Assembly (NCBI RefSeq): GCF_000485595.1
Contig: NW_014577411.1
Span: 114,698 to 149,672 of the forward strand
Source: Priapulus caudatus
Lineage: Eukaryota; Priapulida; Priapulimorpha; Priapulimorphida; Priapulidae
Direction of reading: 5' to 3'
Length of the DNA stretch: 34,975 nt
In this document: one piece after another, positions 12,804 through 20,168 of the stretch
Layout of the letters: each line of letters begins with the position of its first letter
Position numbering within the stretch: the first letter of the stretch is position 1
Made by a program: the position numbers and the translations under genes
Notes under the pieces: model-generated
The model's input: the letters and a program-made list of their open reading frames with translations, nothing else
What the model was told of the DNA's origin: nothing
Database searches by the model: none

Positions 12804-15800
12804 ACCTCATCATTCCCTCCCACACGATAATAACGATAATAACGATAATAATAGAACGATAATAGAATGAAGGCTTGTGGATTCATGGTAGGTCGCAAAT
12901 GAATGTCAGCTTTGAAGCCACATCGAACCCAACAGGCCTGGGGAGAGCTCTGCAGTGGTGTTACACTGCGTCATACGTACTAGCATGCTTCGGTTCGAGG
13001 GCCACACGCAGAATGGCCGACGCACTCATGTATGTGTCAGTGAACGCCGGGCACGCGACCGTACTTGAGATCGTAGCCGACTTCAGCACGTGGTCAGCCA
13101 GGCCCCCGATGCCTGCAGAAGAAATACCCATGTTAGTCAACGGCAGGCAGTCACCCCTCACTGACACGATAATGTTACTAATAGAAATCATAGTTTAATC
13201 GTCTAGTTTAAACAAACTTCGAACTTTGTTTCCAGTGCTACCATCTACCTGGAAACATCAGACCTAAGCAAGTCTCCATCGGAGAGATGGACGAAAATTT
13301 CGTCGTTGTAAGTAATTATAACTTATTATGGATCTAACTGAGAGAAACTTTTTATATGTACCAAGAACGTTTCCAGCAGGCACTTCGTCCAATCTTTCCA
13401 GTTCCTTTCCCATGAGTAAGTAGAGCTGACCAATGGTGCACACCGTAATGTGCTTGTCGCTGGCTAGGTTATGTATATTCTCGCCGGGCATTATCTCCAT
13501 CTGTGGTCAGCAACAGAATATTAGGTAAGACACGGGACAGCCATACGTTCGAAACGATAGACCAATGCACAGAAACAGCTCATCAGCAATGCTGTGTGTA
13601 TGCGTGTGCATGTGCATGCGCATGTGCGTGTGTTCGGATGTGTGCATGTGCACGCATGTGTATGCGTGCATGCATGCGTGCGTGCATGCGTGCGTGCGTG
13701 CGTGCGTGCATGTGTGTGTGTGTGCAAGCAAAAATTGCAGGCAAATACTACTAGGCGGGCGTGAATACTTGCATGTTCTAAAGCCGTCCTGGGATTGTGC
13801 TTTGGTCCGAGAACGTACAGCTTTTGGCCGGGACGAACAGTCCCGCTAAAAACTCTCGCAAACGCCAGAAACACATTCTCATCTGTCGCCGCAGTTTCCG
13901 TCAACGCCGGCTCCGCGTCCGTTGCCAAGGTTACCGCCGACGCCGTCCCATCCTCTCCCGCGCTTCCGTTCACCATCGCTCCCTCGTCGCCGCCGCAAGC
14001 AGCATCCTCCGCTCGAGCACGCAGCCTCTCGGTGTGCCGTTGCCGGGCGACGGTGTGCCGCTCCGCGATCTCCTCCGCCGTCAGGGGGCACTGCTTGAAC
14101 TCGGCGAGCGCCGCGCGCTCGACGGCAAACATCTTCGAGACGTAAATGATCGTCGGAGTGTCGTCTCCGCTGCCGCAGCGCAGGAAATCGTCGCGCAGCG
14201 CCTGCGTCGCCGCCGGCGTCGAGTCAAGTCTCTCTCCGTGCGCGCAGAGCAGATGCTCGACTCGCTCCGTGCCGACCTGTCGCGGGGACGGCAGCCGCGT
14301 GACGACGACGGTGAGGGCGGCGCGCGCGAGGGGGAGCCACGCGGCGAACACGGCGCGCAGGCGCACGCGCGGGTCCGCGTGTCTCGCGTCGCGCGCCGGC
14401 ACGCTCGCACCCAACGCGCGCGCGATCCTCCCCGCTGCGTCCTTCTCCTCCCCGTCGAGCACGGCCTCGTAGACGGCCCACACGTTGGCGAGTACACAGC
14501 GCACGAAGAGCGGCATGCGGCCGCGAGCGAGCGCCCCGCGGCACACGCGTCGCGTCTTCGAGTTCAGGTAGTAGTCGCCCCAGAGCGTGCGTCGCAGCAC
14601 GTCCTCACGCACGCCGAGCTTACGCGCGTACAGCACGGCGAATTGCTCGACTCCGAACCCCCAGCCGTCGATGGCCGACGCGAAGATGACGTTGCCCTGG
14701 TCGGGCGAGAAGTACAGGTGGCTGTCATCGGTCTCCTCCAGACCCGTGCTCCAGTCATACACCTGCGGTGAGGGAGGAGGCGGGGGGTTAGCGCGATCAC
14801 ACGGAGAATGGCAGGAAGCGAAATTGAATAGCATAGAACAAAATGAAATGGAATAGAATAAAAAGGGTTGGAATGGAATGGAATGGACTAGAATAAAATG
14901 GAATGGAACAGAATAGAATAGAGTAAAATGGGATGGAATGGTATAGAGTAAAATGGGATGGAATGAAATAGAGCAAAATGGGATGAAATGGAATAGAGTA
15001 AAATGGGATGGAATGGAATGGAATGGAATAGAGTAAAATGGGATGGAATGAAATGGAATAGAATACAACAAAATGGAATGGAACATAATTTAATGGAATA
15101 GAAGAGAACAGCGTTAAAACCCCCCCATCGCACATGTGTGCACAATTCCAACACCAAACTTTCGGTTTTCAGAATTTCGGGGTAATAGACGTGCGTACTG
15201 TATCTTCGTGCAATACACGTCCCACCTGCTCATCTCTCTCGTCGTTCTGCACCTCACGCTGCGTTGCCTGTCGTATCGTCTGCTCACTGTTTGCGGGTGG
15301 CGCCACCGGGTCGCACGCTGCTCGTGCACGTCGACATGAACAGTTCGCCCGTGACGGCGTTCACGTCCTCGAGTATCTGCTGTAGGTGCCGGTGGGCTTC
15401 GAGCGGCGACAGCTTCACTTCGGTGATCAGCCGATCGATCTTGTTGAGAACGAGCACGGGCTTGATGCGCTCCAGCCACGCCTGACGCAGCACGACCTTC
15501 GTCTGCCGGAGAAGAGAAACACGATCAAAACAGGGGGTGAGATGCGCTCCAGCCACGCCCTGACACAGCAAGACCTTCGTCTGCAGGAGAAGAGAAGACA
15601 ATCAAAACAGGGGGTCAGCCGGCCATGGCAGCTCGCTTTAGGACGTGTTGGGTGCGGCAGCTGACGAAAACCTCACCGGCGAAATCTGCTGGGAGGGGGG
15701 CTAAGAAGGGGAATCGATCGGTGAAATACGTGCGGCATTCATTTTAAGATAAAATTAGCGCAGCCGTTGTCAAAACCTTACTGGCGAAATCTAGTCATGG

Positions 15801-17121
15801 CTCGAGCGGGGAGGGGAGGTGCAATCGACCGGTAAAGTACACACATAGTAGATTTTGCGTTTGAATGAAATATCATTATCGTGTGGCAATACATGTAAAT
15901 TACTTATAGCCGTGGAAAACATTTTTATGGGATTCATTGCAAGAAATCACTATAGTGAACACAAAACGTGATTGTGATAAGGTTAACTGATAAAATGTAT
16001 AAATTAATGAACGACTATCTATTAATCAGATGGAAGGCTAACATTTCTATACATGCTATTCTCTGCATTTATTGACAATCGTTATGATGTATGTAACTAT
16101 GTAATATATGAAAGCGTTAATAAATTCCAAAATCTAAAAAACTAATCTAAAATCTCTGCTATTTTAAACACGAGAGTTGTAAACGTGATAGAAATTGAAG
16201 CAGACCTGTGGGCAGACTCCTTCGACGACATCTACAACAACTATGGCACCGTCACAGAGTCTCACTGCCGTAGAGACCTCACTGGAGAAATCGACGTGGC
16301 CCGGCGAATCGATCAGATTTATTAAATAGTTCTGTTCATCTGCAATGTGAGTTTAATTTACAACTGTTTTTTAACCATGCTTGAGTGATAGCAACTTGAA
16401 TACATTTACACACATATAGAGTCAATACATGCTGTTCCTACACGTTTGGATAATTAACCACAATCAGAATTTATGCTCAACTCATGATTGACTTTTGCAT
16501 TTATAAAGTTGTTTGTGAATACTTATTAGTGACTATGCATACTCCTGCATATATAAGAACATTATAACAATAATGAGTGCATACGAACCTTTTGTGAAAC
16601 TAAGTGATATTGCACTAGATTTCATTGTTATTCCTCTCGCCTGTTCATCTGGTCTGCTGTCCATATACCTTACTTTACCAGCCAATCTGTGAGATATGAT
16701 TCCATTGCTAGCTATCAAAGCATCCGCTAGAGTTGTCTTTCCTGAAATATGCAGCCACATAAGATATAGGTAAACATATATAAGTATACAAAATATACTA
16801 GCTCTCTCTCTCCACACCTGTCAATGATGCTGACACTTATTCGGTTATCATTTTGAAATTGACAAATTGACATTGTCGTTGAATTATTATAGAACTAAGC
16901 CTCCTAGGTGGGCGGTACATTAATAACTGTACACAAAAAATCACCACAATTTTCCAGTGTTTCGACCAGAAGGTTTACTGACTTTAACAGCAAATCACAG
17001 TTATCATCATCTACTTCTAGGTTTCCATACCATGATCTACATGTGCGAGAATGCAGATGTTTCGAATATTTTCCGGCTGCCTCTGCAGGGTGGCTAATTC
17101 CTGCGTACTTAGAGTTCGCAT
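2775..17121 (-). CDS. EFL1: Elongation factor-like GTPase 1 (EFL1/EFTUD1), about 15 exons
   Basis: EFL1 is a cytoplasmic GTPase related to EF-2; with SBDS it evicts eIF6 from pre-60S subunits so that they can join 40S subunits. Read on the minus strand, the exons give, in order, the G1 loop AHVDHGKTT (split between exons 1 and 2), [142 protein letters not shown] and the C-terminal [11 protein letters not shown]. These follow the EFL1 order rather than EF-2. The start ATG at 17121-17119 opens an exon whose phase fits exon 2. Exons 1-11 splice without any frame break. The exon blocks at 8.36-9.02 kb and 7.62-7.75 kb contain apparent indels, so the span is a gene span, not one contiguous clean CDS. 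Family identity is seen directly; exon borders are inferred from GT/AG and phase. Confidence 0.95.
3310..3895. repeat. ACACAATGTTCAC minisatellite in last EFL1 intron
   Basis: Roughly 40 copies of a 12-13 bp unit, variants CACACAATGTTCACACATGATG. It fills most of the intron between the last two EFL1 exons and ends about 25 bp from the donor at 3921. All open frames through it (poly CSHTMF-type) are artefacts of the repeat. Confidence 0.95.
3922..4106 (-). CDS. EFL1: EFL1 penultimate exon
   Basis: A 185-nt exon with acceptor TTGCAG at 4108-4107 and donor GAG|GTGAGC. It encodes [36 protein letters not shown] and [18 protein letters not shown], the domain V end of EFL1. It begins in phase 1 and ends in phase 0. 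Its acceptor and first 20 or so bases are the seed of the adjoining 47-49 bp tandem array. Confidence 0.95.
4087..6420. repeat. 47-49 bp tandem array carrying the 3' splice site of the EFL1 penultimate exon
   Basis: Unit starts ACCGCGTACACGCGCCCTGC at 4091 (in the exon), then 4138, 4185, 4234, 4283 and 4332, and continues with growing divergence to about 6400, on the order of 45 copies. On the gene strand each good unit holds a pyrimidine/GT stretch, TTGCAG and the first 20 or so exon bases encoding GRVYAVL. Beyond 4340 the copies differ by many one-base indels. Confidence 0.9.
6421..7615. other. EFL1 intron stretch without recognised features
   Basis: Mixed-composition DNA. I see no exon, no convincing inverted repeat and no array. 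Short open frames in it lack family similarity. The composition shift at about 7500, from AT-rich to very GC-rich, marks the return to exon-bearing DNA. Confidence 0.5.
7616..7748 (-). CDS. EFL1: EFL1 exon 13-14 region (GQ..VKEGC..QRL), frame-broken
   Basis: On the minus strand, fragments in different frames line up with the EFL1 segment that reads GPFSGQLIATMKEACRYAL and PQRLMAAMY in human: PIS/RGQ, VKEGC, AFQM, QRL and CHV/AMYS. The matches are collinear but need several one-base corrections. The donor may be CG|GTGACT at 7615. It could be a damaged exon or, more likely given the intact flanking exons, poor consensus. No other exon for this conserved segment was found. Confidence 0.5.
7945..8295. 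repeat. About 48-bp tandem array in EFL1 (GGCACGGTGGCGCCCTCC unit)
   Basis: Around seven copies of CGGCACGGTGGCGCCCTC with CTGTGTCTCCCCATCTACAC. The copy nearest the coding block (8255-8295, AGCACGGTGGAGCGCCTCAC) reads on the minus strand into TCGATGTG|GTACAG. That would be a plausible 5' splice site, so the array may have grown from an exon's donor end; this is not proven. Confidence 0.8.
8356..9019 (-). CDS. EFL1: EFL1 exon 12 block, with internal minisatellite and apparent indels
   Basis: Acceptor AACAG and a phase-1 start lead to [27 protein letters not shown] and SVWRGLDDD, then [11 protein letters not shown] and VCFVAET, all in EFL1 order. Between SVWRG and VSGFQ lies an imperfect tandem array of about five copies of the segment encoding GVLAACDSS(VVSGFQ). 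The frame shifts within the array yet returns in time for VSGFQLATL, so the ORF stays open. Just after it, the expected GPMCEEP lies in a different frame from both flanking matches, which implies paired indels. The 3' border (near 8355) is a guess. Confidence 0.7.
8440..8760. repeat. Coding minisatellite inside EFL1
   Basis: On the minus strand, units GGGCGTGCTGGCGGCGTGCG followed by ACAGCAGC recur about five times, with short (42-44 nt) and long (53-57 nt) forms. The long forms include GTGAGCGGCTTCCAG, encoding VSGFQ. The unit therefore derives from the conserved EFL1 coding segment [11 protein letters not shown] itself. Confidence 0.85.
9018..9400. repeat. 58-90 bp tandem repeat at the EFL1 exon 12 acceptor, with (GA)n
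   Basis: AACTGTTCGATACGAAAGA at 9018, AAACTGCTCGATACGGAAGA at 9109 and AAACTGGTCGATACAGAAGA at 9167, then more divergent copies to about 9400. The first unit holds an expanded (GA)n at 9031-9074. On the gene strand each unit has TATCGANCAG followed by TT, i.e. a copy of the exon 12 acceptor. Confidence 0.8.
9615..9784 (-). CDS. EFL1: EFL1 exon 11
   Basis: It encodes [20 protein letters not shown] and [11 protein letters not shown], the EFL1 domain IV segment. Two acceptors are equally in phase: TTGTCAG ending at 9785 (used here) and CTGCAG ending at 9848, which would add 21 residues lacking family similarity. Donor G|GTGAGA. Confidence 0.85.
10025..10127. repeat. (AAC)n microsatellite
   Basis: About 100 bp of nearly pure AAC in an EFL1 intron. 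The poly-Asn/Thr and poly-Leu frames over it are artefacts. Confidence 0.95.
10687..10812 (-). CDS. EFL1: EFL1 exon 10
   Basis: It encodes [19 protein letters not shown] and [15 protein letters not shown]. Acceptor TTTTAG, donor AG|GTGAGT. Phase 2 at both ends fits its neighbours. Confidence 0.95.
10915..11062 (-). CDS. EFL1: EFL1 exon 9
   Basis: It encodes [35 protein letters not shown] and [13 protein letters not shown], the EF-2 domain III segment. Acceptor TTGCAG, donor AG|GTAGGT. It begins in phase 1 and ends in phase 2. Confidence 0.95.
11092..11240. repeat. 51-bp tandem repeat beside EFL1 exon 9 acceptor
   Basis: CACGGCGTTACCGCGGCGAC followed by CGCTGTTATTAACCACGAC, two near-identical copies and a third diverged one. 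It starts 30 bp from the acceptor but does not contain exon sequence. Confidence 0.8.
11298..11428. repeat. (CGATAATAA)n microsatellite, left half
   Basis: Alternating CGATAATAA and CGATAAT units. The same motif resumes at 12823-12870, so the intervening 1.4 kb appears inserted into one tract. Confidence 0.85.
11429..12590. repeat. Dispersed repeat, copy B
   Basis: The 5' part (11429-11965) and the 3' part (12423-12590) match the left-end copy. The 455-bp middle is not shared with it. No transposase or reverse transcriptase frame is seen, so the type of element is unknown. It is bounded on the left by the CGATAAT tract and on the right by GGGAAGGGA and (CT)n repeats. Confidence 0.8.
12748..12870. 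repeat. (CT)n then CGATAAT microsatellites
   Basis: About 52 bp of CT (12748-12800), then ACGATAATAACGATAATAA from 12823. The latter matches the tract at 11298. Confidence 0.9.
12981..13112 (-). CDS. EFL1: EFL1 exon 8
   Basis: It encodes [24 protein letters not shown] and [11 protein letters not shown]. The exon continues NVLG-GIGGL across the intron in phase 1. Acceptor CTGCAG, donor A|GTACGT. Confidence 0.93.
13362..13500 (-). CDS. EFL1: EFL1 exon 7
   Basis: The exon encodes [19 protein letters not shown] and DEVPAGNVL, matching the EFL1 domain II segment around LYLLMGRELE and EVPPGNVLG. Acceptor CCACAG, donor G|GTACAT, 139 nt, leaving in phase 1. The first 16 or so codons ([16 protein letters not shown]) align poorly, so the 5' edge is the least certain part. 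Confidence 0.85.
13590..13732. repeat. TG/GCAT-rich simple repeat next to EFL1 exon 6 donor
   Basis: Alternating purine-pyrimidine sequence (TGTGCATGTGCATGCG, then GCGTGCGTGCGTGCATG) within 20-160 bp of the donor of exon 6. Such tracts can adopt Z-DNA. The CTHARTH-like open frames over it are artefacts. Confidence 0.9.
13752..14762 (-). CDS. EFL1: EFL1 exon 6 (large central exon)
   Basis: This 1011-nt GC-rich exon encodes [37 protein letters not shown] (the G5-like SAxD), [39 protein letters not shown], a variable Ala/Glu-rich insert, and [18 protein letters not shown] and [10 protein letters not shown] of domain II. The acceptor CCGCAG is clear. The donor is ambiguous: GTAGTA after 13752 keeps phase 0 with exon 7, whereas GTATTC after 13769 does not. 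The opposite strand also carries a long open frame, a GC-rich shadow. Confidence 0.9.
14832..15108. repeat. GGAAT-type pentamer satellite
   Basis: Runs of GGAAT mixed with AGAGTAAAATGGGAT units, about 275 bp, in the intron between EFL1 exons 6 and 5. Phe/Ile/Ser-rich frames on the minus strand are artefacts. Confidence 0.9.
15226..15286 (-). CDS. EFL1: EFL1 exon 5 (short linker)
   Basis: A 61-nt exon with acceptor AAACAG and donor CAG|GTGGGA. It encodes a charged stretch ([20 protein letters not shown]) immediately before [10 protein letters not shown]. Human EFL1 has a comparable charged linker at this point. It ends in phase 0, matching exon 6. Confidence 0.7.
15330..15502 (-). CDS. EFL1: EFL1 exon 4 (G4 motif NKID)
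   Basis: It encodes [24 protein letters not shown] and [19 protein letters not shown] gives guanine specificity. The acceptor is CGGCAG at 15504-15503. A tandem duplicate of the acceptor and exon start lies exactly 78 nt upstream (15580) and is in frame. The 3' end is set at 15330 because this phase-2 end joins exon 5 in the frame that leads to VYDWSTG. That makes the following intron only 43 nt, so a small sequence error here is also possible. Confidence 0.85.
15464..15619. repeat. 78-bp tandem duplication of EFL1 exon 4 start and its acceptor
   Basis: GATGCGCTCCAGCCACGCC at 15464 and at 15541, followed in both copies by the region encoding TKVVLRQ / TKVLLCQ and then CTGCCGGAG / CTGCAGGAG. 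The distal copy keeps a good CTGCAG acceptor (15582-15581). Reading from 15580 runs 78 nt, 26 codons with no stop, into the authentic exon in the same frame. Confidence 0.9.
15620..16205. other. EFL1 intron, nothing recognised
   Basis: AT-rich intron between exons 4 and 3. No repeats, open frames with family similarity or inverted repeats stand out. Confidence 0.5.
16206..16339 (-). CDS. EFL1: EFL1 exon 3 (switch II, DSPGH)
   Basis: A 134-nt exon with acceptor TTGCAG and donor CAG|GTCTGC. It encodes [29 protein letters not shown] and [16 protein letters not shown] is the G3 motif that binds the Mg/gamma-phosphate water. It begins in phase 1 and ends in phase 0. Confidence 0.95.
16589..16741 (-). 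CDS. EFL1: EFL1 exon 2 (G1 end, switch I)
   Basis: A 153-nt exon with acceptor TTTCAG and donor G|GTTCGT. It encodes [43 protein letters not shown], the P-loop end and the switch I threonine region of EFL1. It enters and leaves in phase 1. Confidence 0.95.
17031..17121 (-). CDS. EFL1: EFL1 exon 1 (start codon, first half of G1 loop)
   Basis: ATG at 17121-17119 opens a 91-nt exon encoding 30 codons plus one base and ending [14 protein letters not shown] plus G. The donor is G|GTATGG. The phase-1 end joins exon 2 (GA AAG ACA ACT) to complete HVDHGKTT. No longer upstream frame was preferred because family N-termini are about this long before NIRNIC. A 5' UTR intron cannot be excluded. Confidence 0.9.
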
Positions 17122-18080
17122 GGTGGTGGTTGTCTTGCATATATACAAACGTTGAAAATCCTACTGACTCCTAGAAGTCCTACAGGGTCCTAGTTTTACT
17201 GAAAACAGAAATAAAATGAAATAAGTATTACTATATTAGATATTAAGATAAATAAATATTAATCTTATTTTATTTCACAACTGCGCACAAGTATTTGATT
17301 GGATTGGGCTTAGGTTAGGTCAGGGTTATGGTTTGGTGGTTATATAGAGTAGGTCATCAGATATCCCTAACAATGCAGCCCTTCGATCTGCCACAGAACT
17401 AAACACGAGTGTATGAGGGAACCAAGTGAGGAATCTTTGCAGCATAGCTTAGCAGACTATACTCTATACCCCGTGGACCTTAGCTGGCAAAATAAAGGTG
17501 TAGGGTTTATAGCCAGCCATTTTAAACTCAGCTAACAATAATTGGGCTAAATTTGGATGTTTATTGAATGCAAACGATAGCATAAGCACCCTGTATTGCC
17601 CGGTTATTTTATAGTCACGTATAAAGCCCTGTGGTGAATCCAAGGCTAAACAGATGGCCCTACCGGATCAAGGATAGCTTGGCCCCCGGCCGTCATTTTC
17701 GGAAATGTGGGGGTACGCCTTTTAAAATCGACAGGGGCCTTCTTCAGGGTGTTGCTTATTGTTATCTACCAAGAAATATGTCGTTTGCTTGCAGGGTGTC
17801 ATATATCATATGTTGCGCTGTTTTCTTACGAGTATGGATACGTCTGTGACTGGCGGTAAATGGTCGGCGCAGGGGGTTCTGCCCGCCGTGCGTGAATAAA
17901 GATAATGCGTTTACCTAATGTCTTACGCCTTCTCGTGCTATGCATACTAAACATTACACAGGGAAGCGAGACAAAATACCTGTCGGGTAACTCAGTGTGC
18001 TGGAGCATATTCTATGATATCCTTGAATGTTCTATGTAATAGGAATTGACTGATGGTGAACACTAGCCGGTTACAGCTCG
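17122..18080. other. Region upstream of EFL1, no gene seen
   Basis: EFL1 transcription should begin here, but I cannot place a promoter. The segment 17698-17785 (AAATGTGGGGGTACGCCTTT, then TAAAATCGACAGGGG) recurs at 19481-19560, so it is part of a dispersed repeat. Confidence 0.4.
17698..17785. repeat. Dispersed repeat, copy 1 of 2
   Basis: Shares AAATGTGGGGGTA, CTTTAAAATCGACAGGGG-like core, GAGGGTGTTG-like and GAAA(T/C)AT segments with 19481-19560, same orientation, about 80 percent identical by eye. Limits are unclear. Confidence 0.65.
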
Positions 18081-18084
18081 TCAG

Positions 18085-18834
18085 TCCGAAGGCCCACTAT
18101 AATCCGAAGGCCCACTAGTCTGAAGGCTCACTATAGTCCGAAGACCCACTAGTCCGAATTAAGGCTCACTAGTCCGCAGGCTCACTAGTCCGAAGGGAAA
18201 ACTAAACATTTTCACTGATATTATTTAGCAAATTGTATGCTGATTGATGGCGCCACGTCATGGTTAGTAGCAGAAGAGTAGAGAGATAAACGTCATAAAC
18301 ATCATGCTGCAGATGGACATGCAGATACATTGTCACTGGTTAAAATGCTGCTGTGTATTTTCAGAAAACTGAACAAATAAAATTTTCTACAGCCAAAAAT
18401 GTGCAAATTGTGTGAATTATGTTGTTTTATGGTATATACGAGCGGCGGTATTACAAGGCTAAATTACGTACAAATAGATACAAACGATCTGTACATTGGC
18501 ATTTAAATTTTCCTGGTGATACATGAGATTGGCGGTATTACGAGGGGCGGTATAACAAGGTTTTACCGAGTCTATCATTTTGCCACACAACCACACACCT
18601 CCCCCCCCCACACACACCTCCCCCTACATCCCCTGTGAGTGTTTCGGACTAGTGAGCCTTCGGACTAGTGAACCTTCGGACCAGTGGGCCTTCGGACTAG
18701 TACGTGGGCCTTCGGACTAGGGGGCAGTCACTCCCTTGGTTTTCGGACTAATGAGCCTTCGGACTAATGGGCCTTCGGACTAGTGAACCTTCGGACTAGT
18801 ACGTGGGCCTTCGAACTAGCGGGCAGTCACCACA
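18085..18834. mobile_element. Foldback element with tandemly repeated inverted ends
   Basis: The left end (18085-18205) is tandem AGTCCGAAGGCYCACT, about seven units. The right end (18640-18830) is the reverse complement, TTCGGACTAGTGRGCCTTCG, about nine units, some with an ACGTGGGCC variant. The middle is unique AT-rich sequence without an open frame. This is the architecture of foldback (FB-like) transposons. Exact termini and TSD were not resolved. Confidence 0.75.
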
Positions 18835-18842
18835 CTAGCCAG

Positions 18843-19278
18843 TAGGGCTGTAACGATACACAAGCATCTCGATTCGATCTGGTTCTCGATATTAGCCTCT
18901 CGATTCGATACCTTCAATTCGATTTCCAAAATATTGAAATGTTATCTTATTTTTTATATTTTCATTATTTTGCAATAATAAATTATTAGAAATTGTCAAT
19001 GAATACCGGTACTAAATGGTGAATAGACTAGAGAGTCTAGAGAGTATATATCATAGAGATGTATACTATTTATACATCTCTATGGTATATATACACTGCA
19101 CAGTCGCTGAGTAAAATTGGTGAGTAACACTCCACAGTATATAGCGTAGTGCCGCCATCTATTGGAGGAAAAATGTGGTATCAACGCGGTATCAAAAATA
19201 CGGGGAAAAATATCGAGGATCGGATCGAGGGAAGAGAATCGCAATCCGATTCGATTTCGGTGGATCGTTACAGCCCTA
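18843..19278. mobile_element. hAT-type MITE, 436 bp, with 8-bp target duplication
   Basis: The ends are TAGGGCTGTAACGAT and its reverse complement, flanked on both sides by the 8-bp CTAGCCAG (18835-18842 and 19279-19286). Subterminal CTCGATTCGAT repeats. An 8-bp TSD with this end sequence is typical of hAT elements. There is no transposase frame, so it is non-autonomous. It landed at the right edge of the foldback element. Confidence 0.92.
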
Positions 19279-19480
19279 CTAGCCAGTCAGAGTTAGGGTC
19301 ATAATGACTATGGTTTATGGGCATTAATACTAAACAGTTTAGTAAACTAAAATACATTACAGTACTGAACCAAACACACTAATATCTCACAATAATGTAC
19401 TAAACAGAGCTAAATATCCGACAGAGATAACGGTTCAAGGATAAAGATGATGTCCAGATTGAGACCTATGTCATTTTCAT

Positions 19481-19560
19481 AAATGTGGGGGTAGCCCCTT
19501 TAAAATCGACAGGGGTGTTGTTGAGGGTGTTGTTTGTTCATTTCGACCGAGAAACATTAT
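19481..19560. repeat. Dispersed repeat, copy 2 of 2
   Basis: Partner of 17698-17785 (AAATGTGGGGGTAGCCCCTT, AAAATCGACAGGGG). The copies lie on either side of the foldback and hAT elements. Confidence 0.65.
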
Positions 19561-20088
19561 GTGAGTCCATAGGAAGTGTGAAAAAACTCCGTTTAAGCGA
19601 CACTACCTCGCCCGTTTCCGACGGTTTCTCACCATTGCTACGCGCAAGAATTTCCCGTCATGTTCCTCTGCTACGGCCCTCAAATGTATATGCGTATTTG
19701 CGGGCGCCATTTACGGACTGATACTACTTGCTCTCCGCAGTAAATTACCTGGAAATCCGTTGATATTTGTTGTTTTTTTGGAAACCCATAAATCAACGCC
19801 CACAAAGTCCTTCATTGCTGTTGACTGTTCCCTATATACTTCCCTCTCGCGGCCATGTGATGTATATGCAATCGCCCCCACCCCCCTTCTGCCAGCTGCC
19901 GTTCGCTGCGCACATCTGTGTGTCACTCACTGTTGCTGGGCGCGCGTTGCTAACATCTGACGGCGGCTGCATACAGTCGTCATAGCCAGCGCGGTATATA
20001 TAACCAAGATATGATAAAACGCACGTGAACGCACATTCTTCCCGTTGTGTTCGATGCATTCTCTACATGAATAAATATATATCTATAT

Positions 20089-20168
20089 TTAGGGTTAGAC
20101 TTATGGTTAGGGTTCGGATTAGGGTTAGGGTTAGAATTACGATTAGGGTTAGGGTTAGGGTCAGGGTA
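20089..20168. repeat. Interstitial telomere-like TTAGGG tract
   Basis: About 80 bp of TAGGGT(T) units with scattered substitutions (TTAGAATTACGATTAGGG and similar). It is degenerate and flanked by ordinary sequence on both sides, so it is an internal tract, not a chromosome end. Confidence 0.85.

Noticed and set aside
13797-14771. 324-codon plus-strand open frame
   Set aside because: It lies exactly antisense to EFL1 exon 6, whose protein matches the family. The antisense product is low-complexity Arg-rich sequence.
14832-15108. Membrane-protein-like Phe/Ile/Ser frames on the minus strand
   Set aside because: Artefacts of the GGAAT-type pentamer repeat. The 521-codon frame that includes them is real only over EFL1 exon 6.
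16904-17140. 78-codon minus-strand frame overlapping EFL1 exon 1
   Set aside because: It is in a different frame from [13 protein letters not shown], which matches the family and splices in phase.
20089-20168. A true chromosome end
   Set aside because: The TTAGGG units are degenerate, only about 80 bp long, and followed by 15 kb of gene-bearing sequence.
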